DNA of 47,624 nucleotides from Fimenecus sp045543095. GTDB lineage: Bacteria; Bacillota; Clostridia; Oscillospirales; Acutalibacteraceae. Below are positions 16,400 through 24,730 of this stretch, piece by piece (positions within the stretch are counted from its first letter, which is position 1; every line of letters starts with the position of its first letter). Under the pieces are notes generated by a model. The model searched no databases. It had not been told where the DNA came from and saw only the letters and a list, made by a program, of their open reading frames with translations. The DNA is taken from assembly GCA_045543095.1 (NCBI GenBank), contig JAZQMC010000027.1, positions 1 through 47,624 on the forward strand. Reading direction: 5' to 3'. A program made the position numbers and the translations under genes.

Positions 16400-17257
16400 C
16401 TATCTGTTAATCCCCTTTAACACCGTTCTTGCAACATAGGGTTTATTCATAGTGTAAATATGAATTCCGTTAACACCGTTCAAGAGCAAATCATTAATCT
16501 GATTTACGGCAAAATCAAGACCTGCTTTTTCTAAATCTTGCGGGTTATCCTTATATTTTTCAAGGAAATCAGTTACTTCGCTTGGAAGCTTTGTTCCCGA
16601 AAGGCAAGTTATTCTGTCGATTTGCTTTATATTTGTAATTGGCATTATACCTGCAAATACAGGGGCATAAATACCTTTTTTACGGACTTTTTCTAAAAAT
16701 GAATAAAAGACATCATTGTCATAAAAAAGTTGTGTGATGAGGAAATCAACGCCACAATCAACCTTGTTTTTTAGATTTTCAATATCTTTTTCTAAACTGT
16801 CACATTCGGGGTGGCACTCGGGATAGCAAGCACCACCAATGTCAAAATAGCCGTAATCTTTAATATGTTTTACAAGCTCATAAGCATATGTATAGTATTC
16901 CCCTTGCGGTTTCTCATAGCCTTGCGGAATATCGCCACGCATAGCAAGTACATTATCAATATGATTTTCTTTAAGAGTATCAAGGATATTATCAATCTGT
17001 TCTTTGGGTGTTGATGCACAAGTTAAGTGTGCTAATGCAGTTGTATCAAGACGGTTTTTTATAAGTGATGCAATTTTTGTTGTGAATTGCGAAGTGCCAC
17101 CGCCTGCACCATAAGTAACACTCATAAAATCGGGGTTATGTGCAGATAATTCACGTACTGACCACTCAATGTTTTCAAAGGCTGAATCCGTTTTTGGCGG
17201 AAAAACCTCAAAGGAAATAAGTTGGTCTTTAACCATAAGTTTTTCTGTTATCCTCAT
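16400..17257 (-). CDS. metF: Methylenetetrahydrofolate reductase
   Basis: This 285-aa TIM-barrel flavoprotein reduces 5,10-methylene-tetrahydrofolate to 5-methyl-tetrahydrofolate for methionine synthesis. Landmarks are ISFEVFPPKTD near the N-terminus, FMSVTYGAGGG, LAHLTCAS, NVLAMRGDIPQG, GACYPECHPEC and FLITQLFYDND. The frame begins at a TTG (17263), but the ATG two codons later has CGGTG 7 nt upstream and is preferred. It is the first gene of an operon with DUF5685, DnaJ-like, membrane protein and radC genes. No S-box or T-box leader is seen in the short upstream region, and no other methionine gene is in the window. Confidence 0.95.
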   Translation of the reverse strand: MRITEKLMVKDQLISFEVFPPKTDSAFENIEWSVRELSAHNPDFMSVTYGAGGGTSQFTTKIASLIKNRLDTTALAHLTCASTPKEQIDNILDTLKENHIDNVLAMRGDIPQGYEKPQGEYYTYAYELVKHIKDYGYFDIGGACYPECHPECDSLEKDIENLKNKVDCGVDFLITQLFYDNDVFYSFLEKVRKKGIYAPVFAGIMPITNIKQIDRITCLSGTKLPSEVTDFLEKYKDNPQDLEKAGLDFAVNQINDLLLNGVNGIHIYTMNKPYVARTVLKGINR

Positions 17258-17274
17258 ACTCAATCACCGAGAAT

Positions 17275-17303
17275 ATAATATCACATTAGTATTTTTTTAG
17301 CAA
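17275..17303 (-). promoter_or_regulatory. Sigma-A type promoter of the metF operon
   Basis: On the minus strand TTGCTA and TATTAT (preceded by TGA) are 17 nt apart, ending 17 nt before the metF ATG. It lies just downstream of the terminator of the preceding operon. Confidence 0.75.
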
Positions 17304-17339
17304 TAGAATGGTTGTTTATTTACATATTATTTACAAAAA

Positions 17340-17372
17340 AATAGGAAAAGGGACGATGTGGGCATCGTCCCC
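17340..17372 (-). terminator. Terminator-like hairpin after the Stn-like operon
   Basis: A perfect 9-bp stem GGGACGATG / CATCGTCCC is followed on the minus strand by TTTTCCTATTTTTTT. A related GGGAC...GTCCCCTATA hairpin lies at 24972-24996, next to another repeat copy, so the hairpin may belong to the repeat family. Confidence 0.75.
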
Positions 17373-17382
17373 TATATATAAA

Positions 17383-17518
17383 TCATTTAGACTTTCATGT
17401 TATCTATCTCTCCCTCCGTCACCTTACGGTGACACCTAATTCTCGCCTGCCGGCTCGGTCGGTGCTTCTGCTTTGCAGAGGTCTCCACCGGAGACCCGCA
17501 CCTCATCAGAGGGAGGCG
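17383..17518. repeat. CTCCCTC palindromic repeat, copy R1
   Basis: This is a copy of the interspersed element described at 25007-25084. It has the CTATCTCTCCCTC left part, a GTCACC/GGTGAC hairpin, extra inserted hairpins (GTCTCC/GGAGAC) and the right end CATCAGAGGGAGGC. It fills most of the 282-nt gap between the fusion oxidoreductase gene and metF. Confidence 0.8.
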
Positions 17519-17539
17519 AAGTGGAGATTTGCAGTTTAA

Positions 17540-20167
17540 TTAAAAAAGTTTACTTGCGTTGATGATGTCTTCATTTGTGACTTTACCTGTTGAAATTGCA
17601 TTAACTGCTTTTTCTGCTTCAAAGTTCAAGTCACTATATGGTGTGTTGAGTTTGTTATTTACATACTCCGCGAAGTTATCTGCTTTGAAGATTGCATTTT
17701 GTACTCTCTTATTACCATATTTATCGAAAAATGTTCCATTTTCGTAATAGGTGCAGGTTTCAACTGTATTTTCACATTCACCATTATATTGTGGAATGTT
17801 GAGTTTTGAAATTGCATAATAGTTTGCATCTGTTGTCTTTGCAGTTGTAAATATTTGCTTTTCGTTTTCTTCTGCGTACTTTTTAAGAGCAAAAGCAGTT
17901 TCAGTTGAAACTTTACCGCTTATAACAATAATGTCAGAATTGAGTACCGAATCATAATCAGTTGTGTTTTTCTGTTCGTTAAGTACACCGAAACGACCAC
18001 CTTTGCAGAGAATTCCGTTGTTTAAAGGTAATGCACGGGTCACTGTTGAGCCGATATAACGATAATCAATGTCGCAAAGGTTAGAACAGTTTGTGCAAAT
18101 GCTCTTAACTGAGTTCTCTTTAACTGGAACACTCTTTGTAAATGATGTTTTTTCTCTCAAAGCACCAGTTGGACAAAGTGCAACACATTGACCACAAGCA
18201 ATACATTCAGTTTCTTTAAGATGTTTGCCGAGTTCAGGCTCAACAAGAGTATTGAAACCACGGTTAATAAGTCCGATTGCAGACTTGCCCATAACCTCTT
18301 CACAAACTCTTACACAAAGTCCACAAAGGATACATTTATCTGTATTTCTTGCAATCAAGTCATTTGCATTTTCTTGATTTCTGTTGTGCTTCTCCCCTGC
18401 AAATCTTGATGGTTTAACATCATAGTCGTTTGCATAAGAGATAAGCTTACATTCAAAGTAATCGTGACAACCACATTCAAGGCAACGGTTTGCCTCTTTT
18501 TTTGCCATTTCTTCGCTGAATCCGAAGTTTACTTCTTTGAAATTAGTTTTTCTGTCGGCAGGGCTCATGTGTGGCATTTTTGCACGAGCTGATTTCTCGA
18601 ATTTTGAATAGTCAATTGCCTTGCTATCCTGTTCAACATAATATGGCTTTTTGTAGCCTACTGTTTCACCATTCAAATATCTGTCTATTACAACAGATGC
18701 TTTTTGTGCCTCACCAATTGCAGCGATAGCGATGTCAGCACCCTTATTTGTTGCGTCACCCACGGCAAATACACCGTCAACAGATGTTGTAAATCGGCTT
18801 TCATCTGCTGAAATAGTATTTTTGCGAGTTGCTTCAAGAGTTTCAAATCCGTTGAGATTCGGGTATTGACCTATTGCCATAATTACAGAATCAAGTGCGA
18901 TTTCTTCGATTTCGCCCTCAATGGGAACAGGTCTGCGACGACCGCTTTCATCAGGCTCACCAAGTTCCATTTTTTGAAGAATTACACCACCCAGTTTACC
19001 GTTTTCACCTGTAAACTCGATAGGATTTGTAAGGTATTTATAAATTACGCCCTCTTCTTCTGATTCAAGAATTTCTTGCGGGTCGGCAGGCATTTCGTCT
19101 TTTGTACGACGATAGATAACATAAACATTTTCTGCACCCAAACGCACAGCAACACGACAAGCGTCCATGGCAGTATTACCACCGCCACAAACTGCTACAT
19201 TTTTTCCGATTTCCGGTTTATTACCAAGAGCAACCTCACGAAGAAAATCGATACCACCCCATACACCGTCTAAATCCTCACCTTGTACACGCATTTTACT
19301 GCTGTTCCAAGCACCGATTGCAACGAGTGTAGCATCAAAATCGTTTTTGATTTCTTCAAATAGAATATCTTTGCCGATATTCACATTATTTTTGAGTGTT
19401 ACACCCATATCTTCAATGAGTTTGATTTCTTTATCTAAAACTGCTTTTGGAAGACGGTATTCAGGGATACCGTAACGAAGCATACCGCCCATTTTTGGCA
19501 TCTGCTCAAAAATTGTTACACTATGACCATTTTTGCGTAGGAAATATGCAGCAGTAAGACCAGCAGGACCACCACCGATAATTGCAACCTTTTTATTTGT
19601 ATCAGGCTCAATTTCAGGGATGTATGTATCACCAAGCAAGTCCATATCACCTACAAAGCCTTTAAGGAATGCGATTGAGATTGGCTCATCAACATACTGT
19701 CTGCGACATTGTTTTTCGCAAGGATGCGGACAAATTCTGCCGATTGATGCAGGAAGTGGCAATTTTTCTTTAATAAGTTTAACTGCCTCTTTGTATTCAT
19801 CATTTGCAATAAGGCCGACATAGCCCTGACAGTCCGTACCGGCAGGACAAGCCTTACTGCAAGGTGCAACACAGTCACCTGTGTGGTCAGAAAGTAAAAG
19901 TTCAAGGGCTACTTTACGAGATGCCTTAATTCTTTCTGTTTGAGTATGAACAACCATACCGTCAGCCACCTTTGTTGAACAAGCACGAAGAAGTTTCGGA
20001 TTACCCTCAACCTCAACAGTACAAAGTCCACAAGCACCATAGAGTTCAACTCTGCCATCATAACAAAGATTTGGAATTTTAATTCCGTTCTGTGTAGCGA
20101 CATTGAGTATTGTCATACCCTCTTCGGCTACTATTTTTTTACCGTCAATAGTTAATGTTATACTCAA
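17540..20167 (-). CDS. Ferredoxin-NfnB-like fusion flavoprotein of an electron-bifurcating complex (StnA-like)
   Basis: This 875-aa multidomain protein is the largest subunit of a three-gene complex. Residues 1-90 form a NuoG-type [2Fe-2S] domain (Cys35, 46, 49, 63). Then comes a GltD/NfnB-like flavoprotein: cluster Cys at 99-113 and 146-154, FAD motif GGGPAG 198-203, NAD(P) motif GGGNTA 328-333. Residues ~560-575 hold another Cys group. Two [4Fe-4S] ferredoxin motifs follow (Cys612-622, Cys655-665), and then a remnant of the molybdopterin-oxidoreductase Fe4S4 domain (Cys691, 694, 698, 721) and a short C-terminal domain. There is no [FeFe]-hydrogenase H-cluster or formate dehydrogenase. The start is a TTG with GGAGGTG 6 nt upstream, directly after the NuoF-like stop. 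It probably links NADH, NADPH and ferredoxin pools. Confidence 0.88.
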   Translation of the reverse strand: MSITLTIDGKKIVAEEGMTILNVATQNGIKIPNLCYDGRVELYGACGLCTVEVEGNPKLLRACSTKVADGMVVHTQTERIKASRKVALELLLSDHTGDCVAPCSKACPAGTDCQGYVGLIANDEYKEAVKLIKEKLPLPASIGRICPHPCEKQCRRQYVDEPISIAFLKGFVGDMDLLGDTYIPEIEPDTNKKVAIIGGGPAGLTAAYFLRKNGHSVTIFEQMPKMGGMLRYGIPEYRLPKAVLDKEIKLIEDMGVTLKNNVNIGKDILFEEIKNDFDATLVAIGAWNSSKMRVQGEDLDGVWGGIDFLREVALGNKPEIGKNVAVCGGGNTAMDACRVAVRLGAENVYVIYRRTKDEMPADPQEILESEEEGVIYKYLTNPIEFTGENGKLGGVILQKMELGEPDESGRRRPVPIEGEIEEIALDSVIMAIGQYPNLNGFETLEATRKNTISADESRFTTSVDGVFAVGDATNKGADIAIAAIGEAQKASVVIDRYLNGETVGYKKPYYVEQDSKAIDYSKFEKSARAKMPHMSPADRKTNFKEVNFGFSEEMAKKEANRCLECGCHDYFECKLISYANDYDVKPSRFAGEKHNRNQENANDLIARNTDKCILCGLCVRVCEEVMGKSAIGLINRGFNTLVEPELGKHLKETECIACGQCVALCPTGALREKTSFTKSVPVKENSVKSICTNCSNLCDIDYRYIGSTVTRALPLNNGILCKGGRFGVLNEQKNTTDYDSVLNSDIIVISGKVSTETAFALKKYAEENEKQIFTTAKTTDANYYAISKLNIPQYNGECENTVETCTYYENGTFFDKYGNKRVQNAIFKADNFAEYVNNKLNTPYSDLNFEAEKAVNAISTGKVTNEDIINASKLF

Positions 20168-21913
20168 TTATTTCACCTCCACAGCATTAAAACGACAGAC
20201 TGACACGCAGTTGCCGCATTTGATACATTTATCCATATCAATAATATGAGCATTTTTAACTGTTCCGCTGATAGCACCAACAGGACATTTTTTAGCACAC
20301 AATGTACAACCCTTACAAGCCTCTGCGTTGATTTCGTAACGAAGAAGATTTGTACATTCGTGTGCAGTACACTTTTTATCCACGATATGCTCAACGTATT
20401 CGTTTTTAAAGTATTTAAGTGTTGTAAGTACCGGGTTTGGTGCAGTCTGACCAAGTCCGCAAAGTGCACCATCTTTAATCGCAAGGCAAAGTTCTTCCAA
20501 TAGTTCAATGTCATCTTCCTTACCGTTACCCTCTGTAATACGAGTAAGGATTTCAAGCATTCTCTTTGTACCAAGACGACAATGAACACATTTGCCACAG
20601 GATTCTTTTGCAGTAAAGTCAAGAAAGAAACGTGCCATTTCCACCATACAAGTGCTGTCGTCCATAACAACCATACCGCCCGAGCCCATAATTGCACCGG
20701 TAGCAGAAAGTGCTTTATAGTCAATTACAGTATCAAGCAAATCTGCTGGGATACAACCACCTGATGGTCCACCCATCTGTACAGCTTTAAAGTTTTTATC
20801 GTTTTTAATTCCGCCACCAATTTCAAAAATAACATCGCGGAGAGTTTTACCCATTGGGATTTCAACAAGTCCGCCACGTTTGATTTTACCTGTAAGAGCA
20901 AAAACCTTTGTTCCCTTGCTGTTTTCTGTACCCATCGATGAGAAAGCATTACCACCGTTGAGAATTATCCAACTGACATTGGCAAAAGTTTCAACATTAT
21001 TGATATTTGATGGTTTATGCCAATAACCTGACTGTGCAGGAAATGGTGGTTTAAGTCTTGGCATACCACGAGAGCCTTCCAAAGACTCAATGAGTGCAGT
21101 TTCTTCACCACAAACGAATGCACCTGCACCCGCTTTGATTCTGAAATCACAAGAGAAGTCTGTACCCATAATATTCTGACCGATATAACCTCTTGCTTTG
21201 GCTTGGTCAATAGCATTTTGTAATCTGCGTATTGCAAGTGGATATTCAGCACGAACATAAACGATTGCTTCAGTTGCTCCGATAGCGAAAGCCCCGATAA
21301 GCATACCTTCAATAAGATTATGTGGGTCACCCTCAATAACGGCTCTGTCCATAAACGCACCCGGGTCACCCTCGTCGGCATTACAGATAAGGTATTTGTT
21401 TTCACCCGTTGACTGACGAGCAGCATTCCACTTGAACCAAGTTGGGAAACCTGCACCGCCACGACCTGCAAGACCTGAAATCTTGATTTCTTCAATTACA
21501 TCTTCGGGTGACATTGTTGTAAGAACTTTATTGAGTGCTTTGTAGCCGTCATCGTTTGTATAATCTTCAATGATTTCGGGATTAATAATACCGCAATGAC
21601 GAAGTGCAATTCTTGTCTGTTTATCTAAAAATTGTTTGTCTTCATCGGAGATTTCATATTCTTTAACTGATGTTAAATCGTTATTATTGATTGCATTTGC
21701 AACTTTCTCTGCGATTTCACCGTTGACCTTTACAAATCTGTGAAGACCATCGTCTGCATAAACATCAACAATAGGTTCAAGGTAACACATACCTATACAA
21801 CCTGTAACTGTAAGTTGATTTTCACTTAAATCAAGGGATGAATTCAATATATCATAGGCTTTTTGAGCACCTGCGGCAATACCGCAACTGCCCTGACCAA
21901 CTGCAATTTTCAT
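20168..21913 (-). CDS. NuoF/HydB-like NADH-binding subunit (StnB-like)
   Basis: This 581-aa subunit carries an N-terminal thioredoxin-like segment (Cys10, Cys39, Cys43). The FMN/NADH-binding core has GRGGAGFPTWFKW at 150-162 and the segment NADEGDPGAFMDR after it. The NuoF [4Fe-4S] site uses Cys439, 442, 445 and 485. Two extra C-terminal [4Fe-4S] motifs (Cys533-543, Cys563-573) are typical of HydB in bifurcating hydrogenases rather than of respiratory complex I. Its ATG overlaps the NuoE-like stop by one base (TAATG), and the next gene's TTG follows its stop directly. It is the flavin site where NADH most likely enters or leaves the complex. Confidence 0.94.
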   Translation of the reverse strand: MKIAVGQGSCGIAAGAQKAYDILNSSLDLSENQLTVTGCIGMCYLEPIVDVYADDGLHRFVKVNGEIAEKVANAINNNDLTSVKEYEISDEDKQFLDKQTRIALRHCGIINPEIIEDYTNDDGYKALNKVLTTMSPEDVIEEIKISGLAGRGGAGFPTWFKWNAARQSTGENKYLICNADEGDPGAFMDRAVIEGDPHNLIEGMLIGAFAIGATEAIVYVRAEYPLAIRRLQNAIDQAKARGYIGQNIMGTDFSCDFRIKAGAGAFVCGEETALIESLEGSRGMPRLKPPFPAQSGYWHKPSNINNVETFANVSWIILNGGNAFSSMGTENSKGTKVFALTGKIKRGGLVEIPMGKTLRDVIFEIGGGIKNDKNFKAVQMGGPSGGCIPADLLDTVIDYKALSATGAIMGSGGMVVMDDSTCMVEMARFFLDFTAKESCGKCVHCRLGTKRMLEILTRITEGNGKEDDIELLEELCLAIKDGALCGLGQTAPNPVLTTLKYFKNEYVEHIVDKKCTAHECTNLLRYEINAEACKGCTLCAKKCPVGAISGTVKNAHIIDMDKCIKCGNCVSVCRFNAVEVK

Positions 21914-22410
21914 TAGTCTTCCTCCCCTGCTTTTTTTTGTAATTCTTTAAAGATTGATACGGCTTTTTCAGGTGTTAATGAGCCGTAAGTGTCGTCATTT
22001 ATCATCATAACAGGTGAAAGACTGCAACAACCTAAACAAGCAACGTTTTTAAGGGTAAAAAGGCCGTCCTCTGTTGTTTCACCGTCTTTGATACCCAAAT
22101 ATTCATTAATTACCTTTTCAATCTGTAATGAGCCGTTAACATGACAAGCAGTACCCTGACAAAGCATAATAAGATATTTACCCACGGGCTGTAATCTGAA
22201 CTGTGAATAGAATGTTGCAACACCCATAATTTTAGTTACTTTTATTCCTGTTCTTTGAGAAATATGTAAAATTACATCTACGGGCAAATATCCGTAAATC
22301 TCTTGTGCATTCTGTAATATTGTTATAAGACTTCCCTTTACAGTTGCATATTTCTGCAAACAAGGTTCAAGAAGTGAAAAATCATTTGTATTGTTACAGT
22401 TACAATTCAT
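21913..22410 (-). CDS. NuoE/HydC-like [2Fe-2S] subunit (StnC-like)
   Basis: This 165-aa thioredoxin-fold subunit has the family [2Fe-2S] ligands Cys84, Cys89, Cys125 and Cys129 in the CX4C ... CX3C arrangement, plus the VATFYSQF motif. The longest frame starts at 22440, but the ATG at 22410 has GGAGGT 6 nt upstream and is preferred. An extra CNCN motif lies at the N-terminus. It is the first gene of the complex, behind the promoter at 22443-22471. Confidence 0.94.
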   Translation of the reverse strand: MNCNCNNTNDFSLLEPCLQKYATVKGSLITILQNAQEIYGYLPVDVILHISQRTGIKVTKIMGVATFYSQFRLQPVGKYLIMLCQGTACHVNGSLQIEKVINEYLGIKDGETTEDGLFTLKNVACLGCCSLSPVMMINDDTYGSLTPEKAVSIFKELQKKAGEED

Positions 22411-22442
22411 ATTGAAACCTCCGTATAAAAAACCTAACATAT

Positions 22443-22471
22443 ATCATAATACAAAATGACGTTTTTTTCAA
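22443..22471 (-). promoter_or_regulatory. Sigma-A type promoter of the Stn-like operon
   Basis: On the minus strand TTGAAA and TATGAT are separated by 17 nt, about 33 nt before the NuoE-like ATG. Confidence 0.75.
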
Positions 22472-22502
22472 ATATAAAATACTGTAAAAATGTAAAAAAA
22501 TA

Positions 22503-22531
22503 TCGACTTTAGGGGTAAAAGAGTATATAAT
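22503..22531 (+). promoter_or_regulatory. Promoter of the PHP hydrolase gene
   Basis: TCGACT and a perfect TATAAT box are separated by 17 nt, about 32 nt before the TTG start. It is divergent from the Stn-like operon promoter. Confidence 0.7.
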
Positions 22532-22563
22532 ATTAACAACACAAAATGAATTGAGGAATTGAC

Positions 22564-23247
22564 TTGAAAAAGTATTTATATGAAATGCATTTTCACACAA
22601 AAAACACAAGCAACTGTGCTAATGTGCCTGCTGAAATTGCAGTTGAAGAATATATAAAAGCGGGTTATGACGGGATTGTTGTGACCGACCATTTAAGCAC
22701 CTCCACATATATGAAATATGGCAGAGAGCTGTTACCGTGGAAAAAGAAAGTTGACTTTTTCTTGCGTGGTTACAAAGAGGCTTTAAAAACTGCAAACGGA
22801 AGAATAAATGTGCTTTTAGGTATGGAACTTCGTTTTAGAACAAGTGAGGGTGATAACGATTATCTTGTTTATGGAATTACTGAAGATTTTCTTTATAATA
22901 CACCTGAATTGCTTAATCTCAATAGCAGAAAGTTTTATGAGCTCTGCCAGAAAAACGGTTTTTTAGTATTTCAAGCACATCCGTTCAGAGTGGGGATGAA
23001 AGTTACAAACCCGAAATATCTTGACGGAGTTGAAATCTTTAACGGAAACCCGCGACACAATTCAAGCAATGATATTGCTGAAATGTGGGCAAAAAAATAT
23101 GACCTAATGGTCACATCAGGTTCGGATTATCACGAGATTGAAGATTTAGGCTCGGGCGGAATTTGGTTTGATAAAGAGATTAAGGATAATAAGCAGTTGG
23201 TTGAGGAACTGAAAAAGAGAGAATATGAGATAAAGAAGAAATTATAA
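22564..23247 (+). CDS. PHP-domain metal-dependent phosphoesterase
   Basis: This 227-aa protein has the polymerase and histidinol phosphatase fold. The metal ligands are visible as MHFHTKNTS at the N-terminus, VVTDHLS, GMELRF (Glu), FQAHPFR and TSGSDYHEIEDLG. It probably hydrolyses a small phosphorylated metabolite in the cytoplasm; the substrate is unknown. The start is a TTG with GAGG 7 nt upstream (the ORF has no better ATG before YEMHFHT). It is a single-gene transcript with a strong promoter and terminator. No neighbour suggests a pathway, though the divergent Stn-like operon shares the intergenic region. Confidence 0.85.
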   Translation: MKKYLYEMHFHTKNTSNCANVPAEIAVEEYIKAGYDGIVVTDHLSTSTYMKYGRELLPWKKKVDFFLRGYKEALKTANGRINVLLGMELRFRTSEGDNDYLVYGITEDFLYNTPELLNLNSRKFYELCQKNGFLVFQAHPFRVGMKVTNPKYLDGVEIFNGNPRHNSSNDIAEMWAKKYDLMVTSGSDYHEIEDLGSGGIWFDKEIKDNKQLVEELKKREYEIKKKL

Positions 23248-23253
23248 AAATTA

Positions 23254-23282
23254 AGCACTCACAATTTGTGGGTGCTTTTTTG
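23254..23282 (+). terminator. Rho-independent terminator of the PHP gene
   Basis: A 10-bp stem AGCACTCACA / TGTGGGTGCT (one G-T pair) with loop ATT is followed by TTTTTTG. An identical hairpin terminates the XRE gene at 24942. Confidence 0.92.
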
Positions 23283-23379
23283 TGGGGTGAATTTAGTTAG
23301 ATGAATTGGGGTTTGTCGGGATGAGTGCAAAATGCAAAACGCAAAGTGCAAAACGTCGGAACTGCGTTGCGATTATAAT

Positions 23380-23459
23380 GCCTCCCTCTGACGAGGGAGG
23401 TGGATTTGCCGTAAGGCAAAGACGGAGGGAGAGATAGGTTACATCTTCGCTAAATCTCT
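23380..23459 (-). repeat. CTCCCTC palindromic repeat, copy R2a (inverted)
   Basis: Read on the minus strand it matches the copy at 25007-25084: GAGATTTAG, AACCTATCTCTCCCTC, a TTTGCC/GGCAAA hairpin and the right palindrome CTCCCTCGTCAGAGGGAG. Confidence 0.82.
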
Positions 23460-23501
23460 CCCTCAGTCTCGCTATGCTCGACAGCTCCCTCGTCAGAGGG
23501 A
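23455..23501 (+). repeat. CTCCCTC palindromic repeat, copy R2b
   Basis: This copy is in opposite orientation to R2a and shares its boundary. Its inner hairpin is GTC..GAC around CGCTATGC, and its right end is CTCCCTCGTCAGAGGGA. Confidence 0.8.
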
Positions 23502-23546
23502 TCCAAAATAACAAATCAATTCAGTTAGACAAATTCAAATTTATTT

Positions 23547-24587
23547 TTATGCTTCGATTTTGGAAAACTCGTACATTTCTTGCGTGTTAGTTTCTGTTAC
23601 GTCAATTACGGTTAATGTGCAAGAGGGTTTCATTTCTTCATCACGCGATGCATTATATCCGCTGACACTACTTAACTGATAATATCTGCCGTTATAAAAA
23701 TGGCACATATTGTTACTGTGAACGTGACCGATTGAAATGAGAGATATATACTCGTTATCGGCAGTCATATCGTCGAAAAGTTTGTTTTCGGTGATTGAGT
23801 CAAGCGGGAAAACATAAGCTGACGGAAAATCCTCGTATGCTTCGCCTTGTTCAAAGGCAGTTTTAAATGCGGGTGTATTCATGTGAAAGAATACACTTGT
23901 TTTCACTTTTCTTTCATCAATTTCGTCCAGTAACCAATTTATTTGATTTTCTTTTATATAATCATACTCACCTATTGCCTTTATAGTGCGGGCATTACTG
24001 TCCATAAACGCAAGCGAATGCACTAACTCGCCGTTATTCTCAAGGTCAACAAAAAATTGCATATCACCGTCTATACTCTCTTCGTTGCCGTAAACAAAAT
24101 TTTCATACTGCATCATATAGGCTATTAAATCTTCATTTTCTCCGTCAATTTCACCGTCATTGTTACCCGGAATAAAAGTCCACGGGATATTATAACCGTC
24201 AATAAGGTCTGCAAAAACTTTTGTTGCACCGTATTTATCGTAATCAGAATTGAGATTGAAGCCATCAATCATATCACCGTTGACTACAATGAAATCGGAG
24301 GGTGTTTTGTCGAGGATTACCTTTAAATCTGCCATTGTTTTGACATCATTTTCGCATGTTCCGTTATAAAAATGGGTATCATTTATTTTGAGAACTGAAA
24401 ACTCGCCGTCATCACCTACATCATAAGTGATTTGTTCTTGATTATAGATTTCATCATAACTGTTAGCGAGGTCTTTTGGTGCATTGAAATTAAAACGATA
24501 TAATATGTAGCCACCAAATGAGCCTGCACAGACAAGAACAACAGCAAGGAGTATTGCGATTAATTTGAGTATTTTCTTTTTGTTCAT
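23547..24587 (-). CDS. Membrane-anchored or secreted calcineurin-like metallophosphoesterase
   Basis: This 346-aa protein has an N-terminal hydrophobic signal/anchor (about 7-30) and an extracytoplasmic binuclear metallophosphoesterase domain. The metal ligands are visible in order: NDTHF, VNGDMIDG, IPGNNDGE, FHMNTP and IGHVHSNN. It probably cleaves a phosphoester outside the membrane; the substrate is unknown. AGGAGG lies 5-6 nt before the ATG. A near-consensus promoter at 24648-24676 overlaps the promoter region of the divergent XRE regulator, so that regulator may control it. Confidence 0.88.
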   Translation of the reverse strand: MNKKKILKLIAILLAVVLVCAGSFGGYILYRFNFNAPKDLANSYDEIYNQEQITYDVGDDGEFSVLKINDTHFYNGTCENDVKTMADLKVILDKTPSDFIVVNGDMIDGFNLNSDYDKYGATKVFADLIDGYNIPWTFIPGNNDGEIDGENEDLIAYMMQYENFVYGNEESIDGDMQFFVDLENNGELVHSLAFMDSNARTIKAIGEYDYIKENQINWLLDEIDERKVKTSVFFHMNTPAFKTAFEQGEAYEDFPSAYVFPLDSITENKLFDDMTADNEYISLISIGHVHSNNMCHFYNGRYYQLSSVSGYNASRDEEMKPSCTLTVIDVTETNTQEMYEFSKIEA

Positions 24588-24647
24588 AATTTCCTCCTTT
24601 TAACTATTAACTAATTTCATTCTATTATCTTTCTTCATTTTATCAAG

Positions 24648-24676
24648 AATATATCACAAATTGAGATTATTGTCAA
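24648..24676 (-). promoter_or_regulatory. Sigma-A type promoter of the metallophosphoesterase gene
   Basis: On the minus strand a perfect TTGACA and TATATT (preceded by TGA) are separated by 17 nt. Confidence 0.85.
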
Positions 24677-24678
24677 TA
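24668..24678. promoter_or_regulatory. Candidate operator for the XRE regulator
   Basis: TATTGTCAATA is a perfect palindrome (5-bp arms, 1-nt centre). It covers the -35 box of the metallophosphoesterase promoter and the possible TTGTCA -35 of the divergent regulator gene. Assignment as the operator is inference from position. Confidence 0.4.
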
Positions 24679-24730
24679 TCTCGTAGTGTGATAATGTAAA
24701 ATCATTTTGAAATAATATTAAGGTGATTTT

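Larger units (their letters stand above)
23290..23535. repeat. Composite repeat locus bounded by 18-bp direct repeats
   Basis: Eighteen-nt direct repeats at 23290-23307 and 23518-23535 (15 of 18 identical) enclose module A (23303-23379) and two inverted CTCCCTC palindromes (23380-23459 and 23455-23501). It is non-coding and about 245 bp long. It sits directly behind the PHP terminator and accounts for the whole gap up to the metallophosphoesterase stop. A mobile, MITE-like origin is inferred. Confidence 0.7.

Noticed and set aside
17540..20167. Annotation of the fusion protein as glutamate synthase small subunit or NuoG
   Set aside because: There is no glutamate synthase large subunit, and the GltD-like part is flanked by NuoG-type and ferredoxin domains in an operon with NuoE/NuoF-like subunits.
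23380..23501. Possible CRISPR array from repeated CTCCCTC blocks
   Set aside because: The blocks are inverted palindromes with no regular spacers, and no cas genes are nearby.
23293..23514. 73-aa open frame on the minus strand
   Set aside because: It lies wholly inside the composite palindromic repeat, has no ribosome binding site and no recognisable domain.
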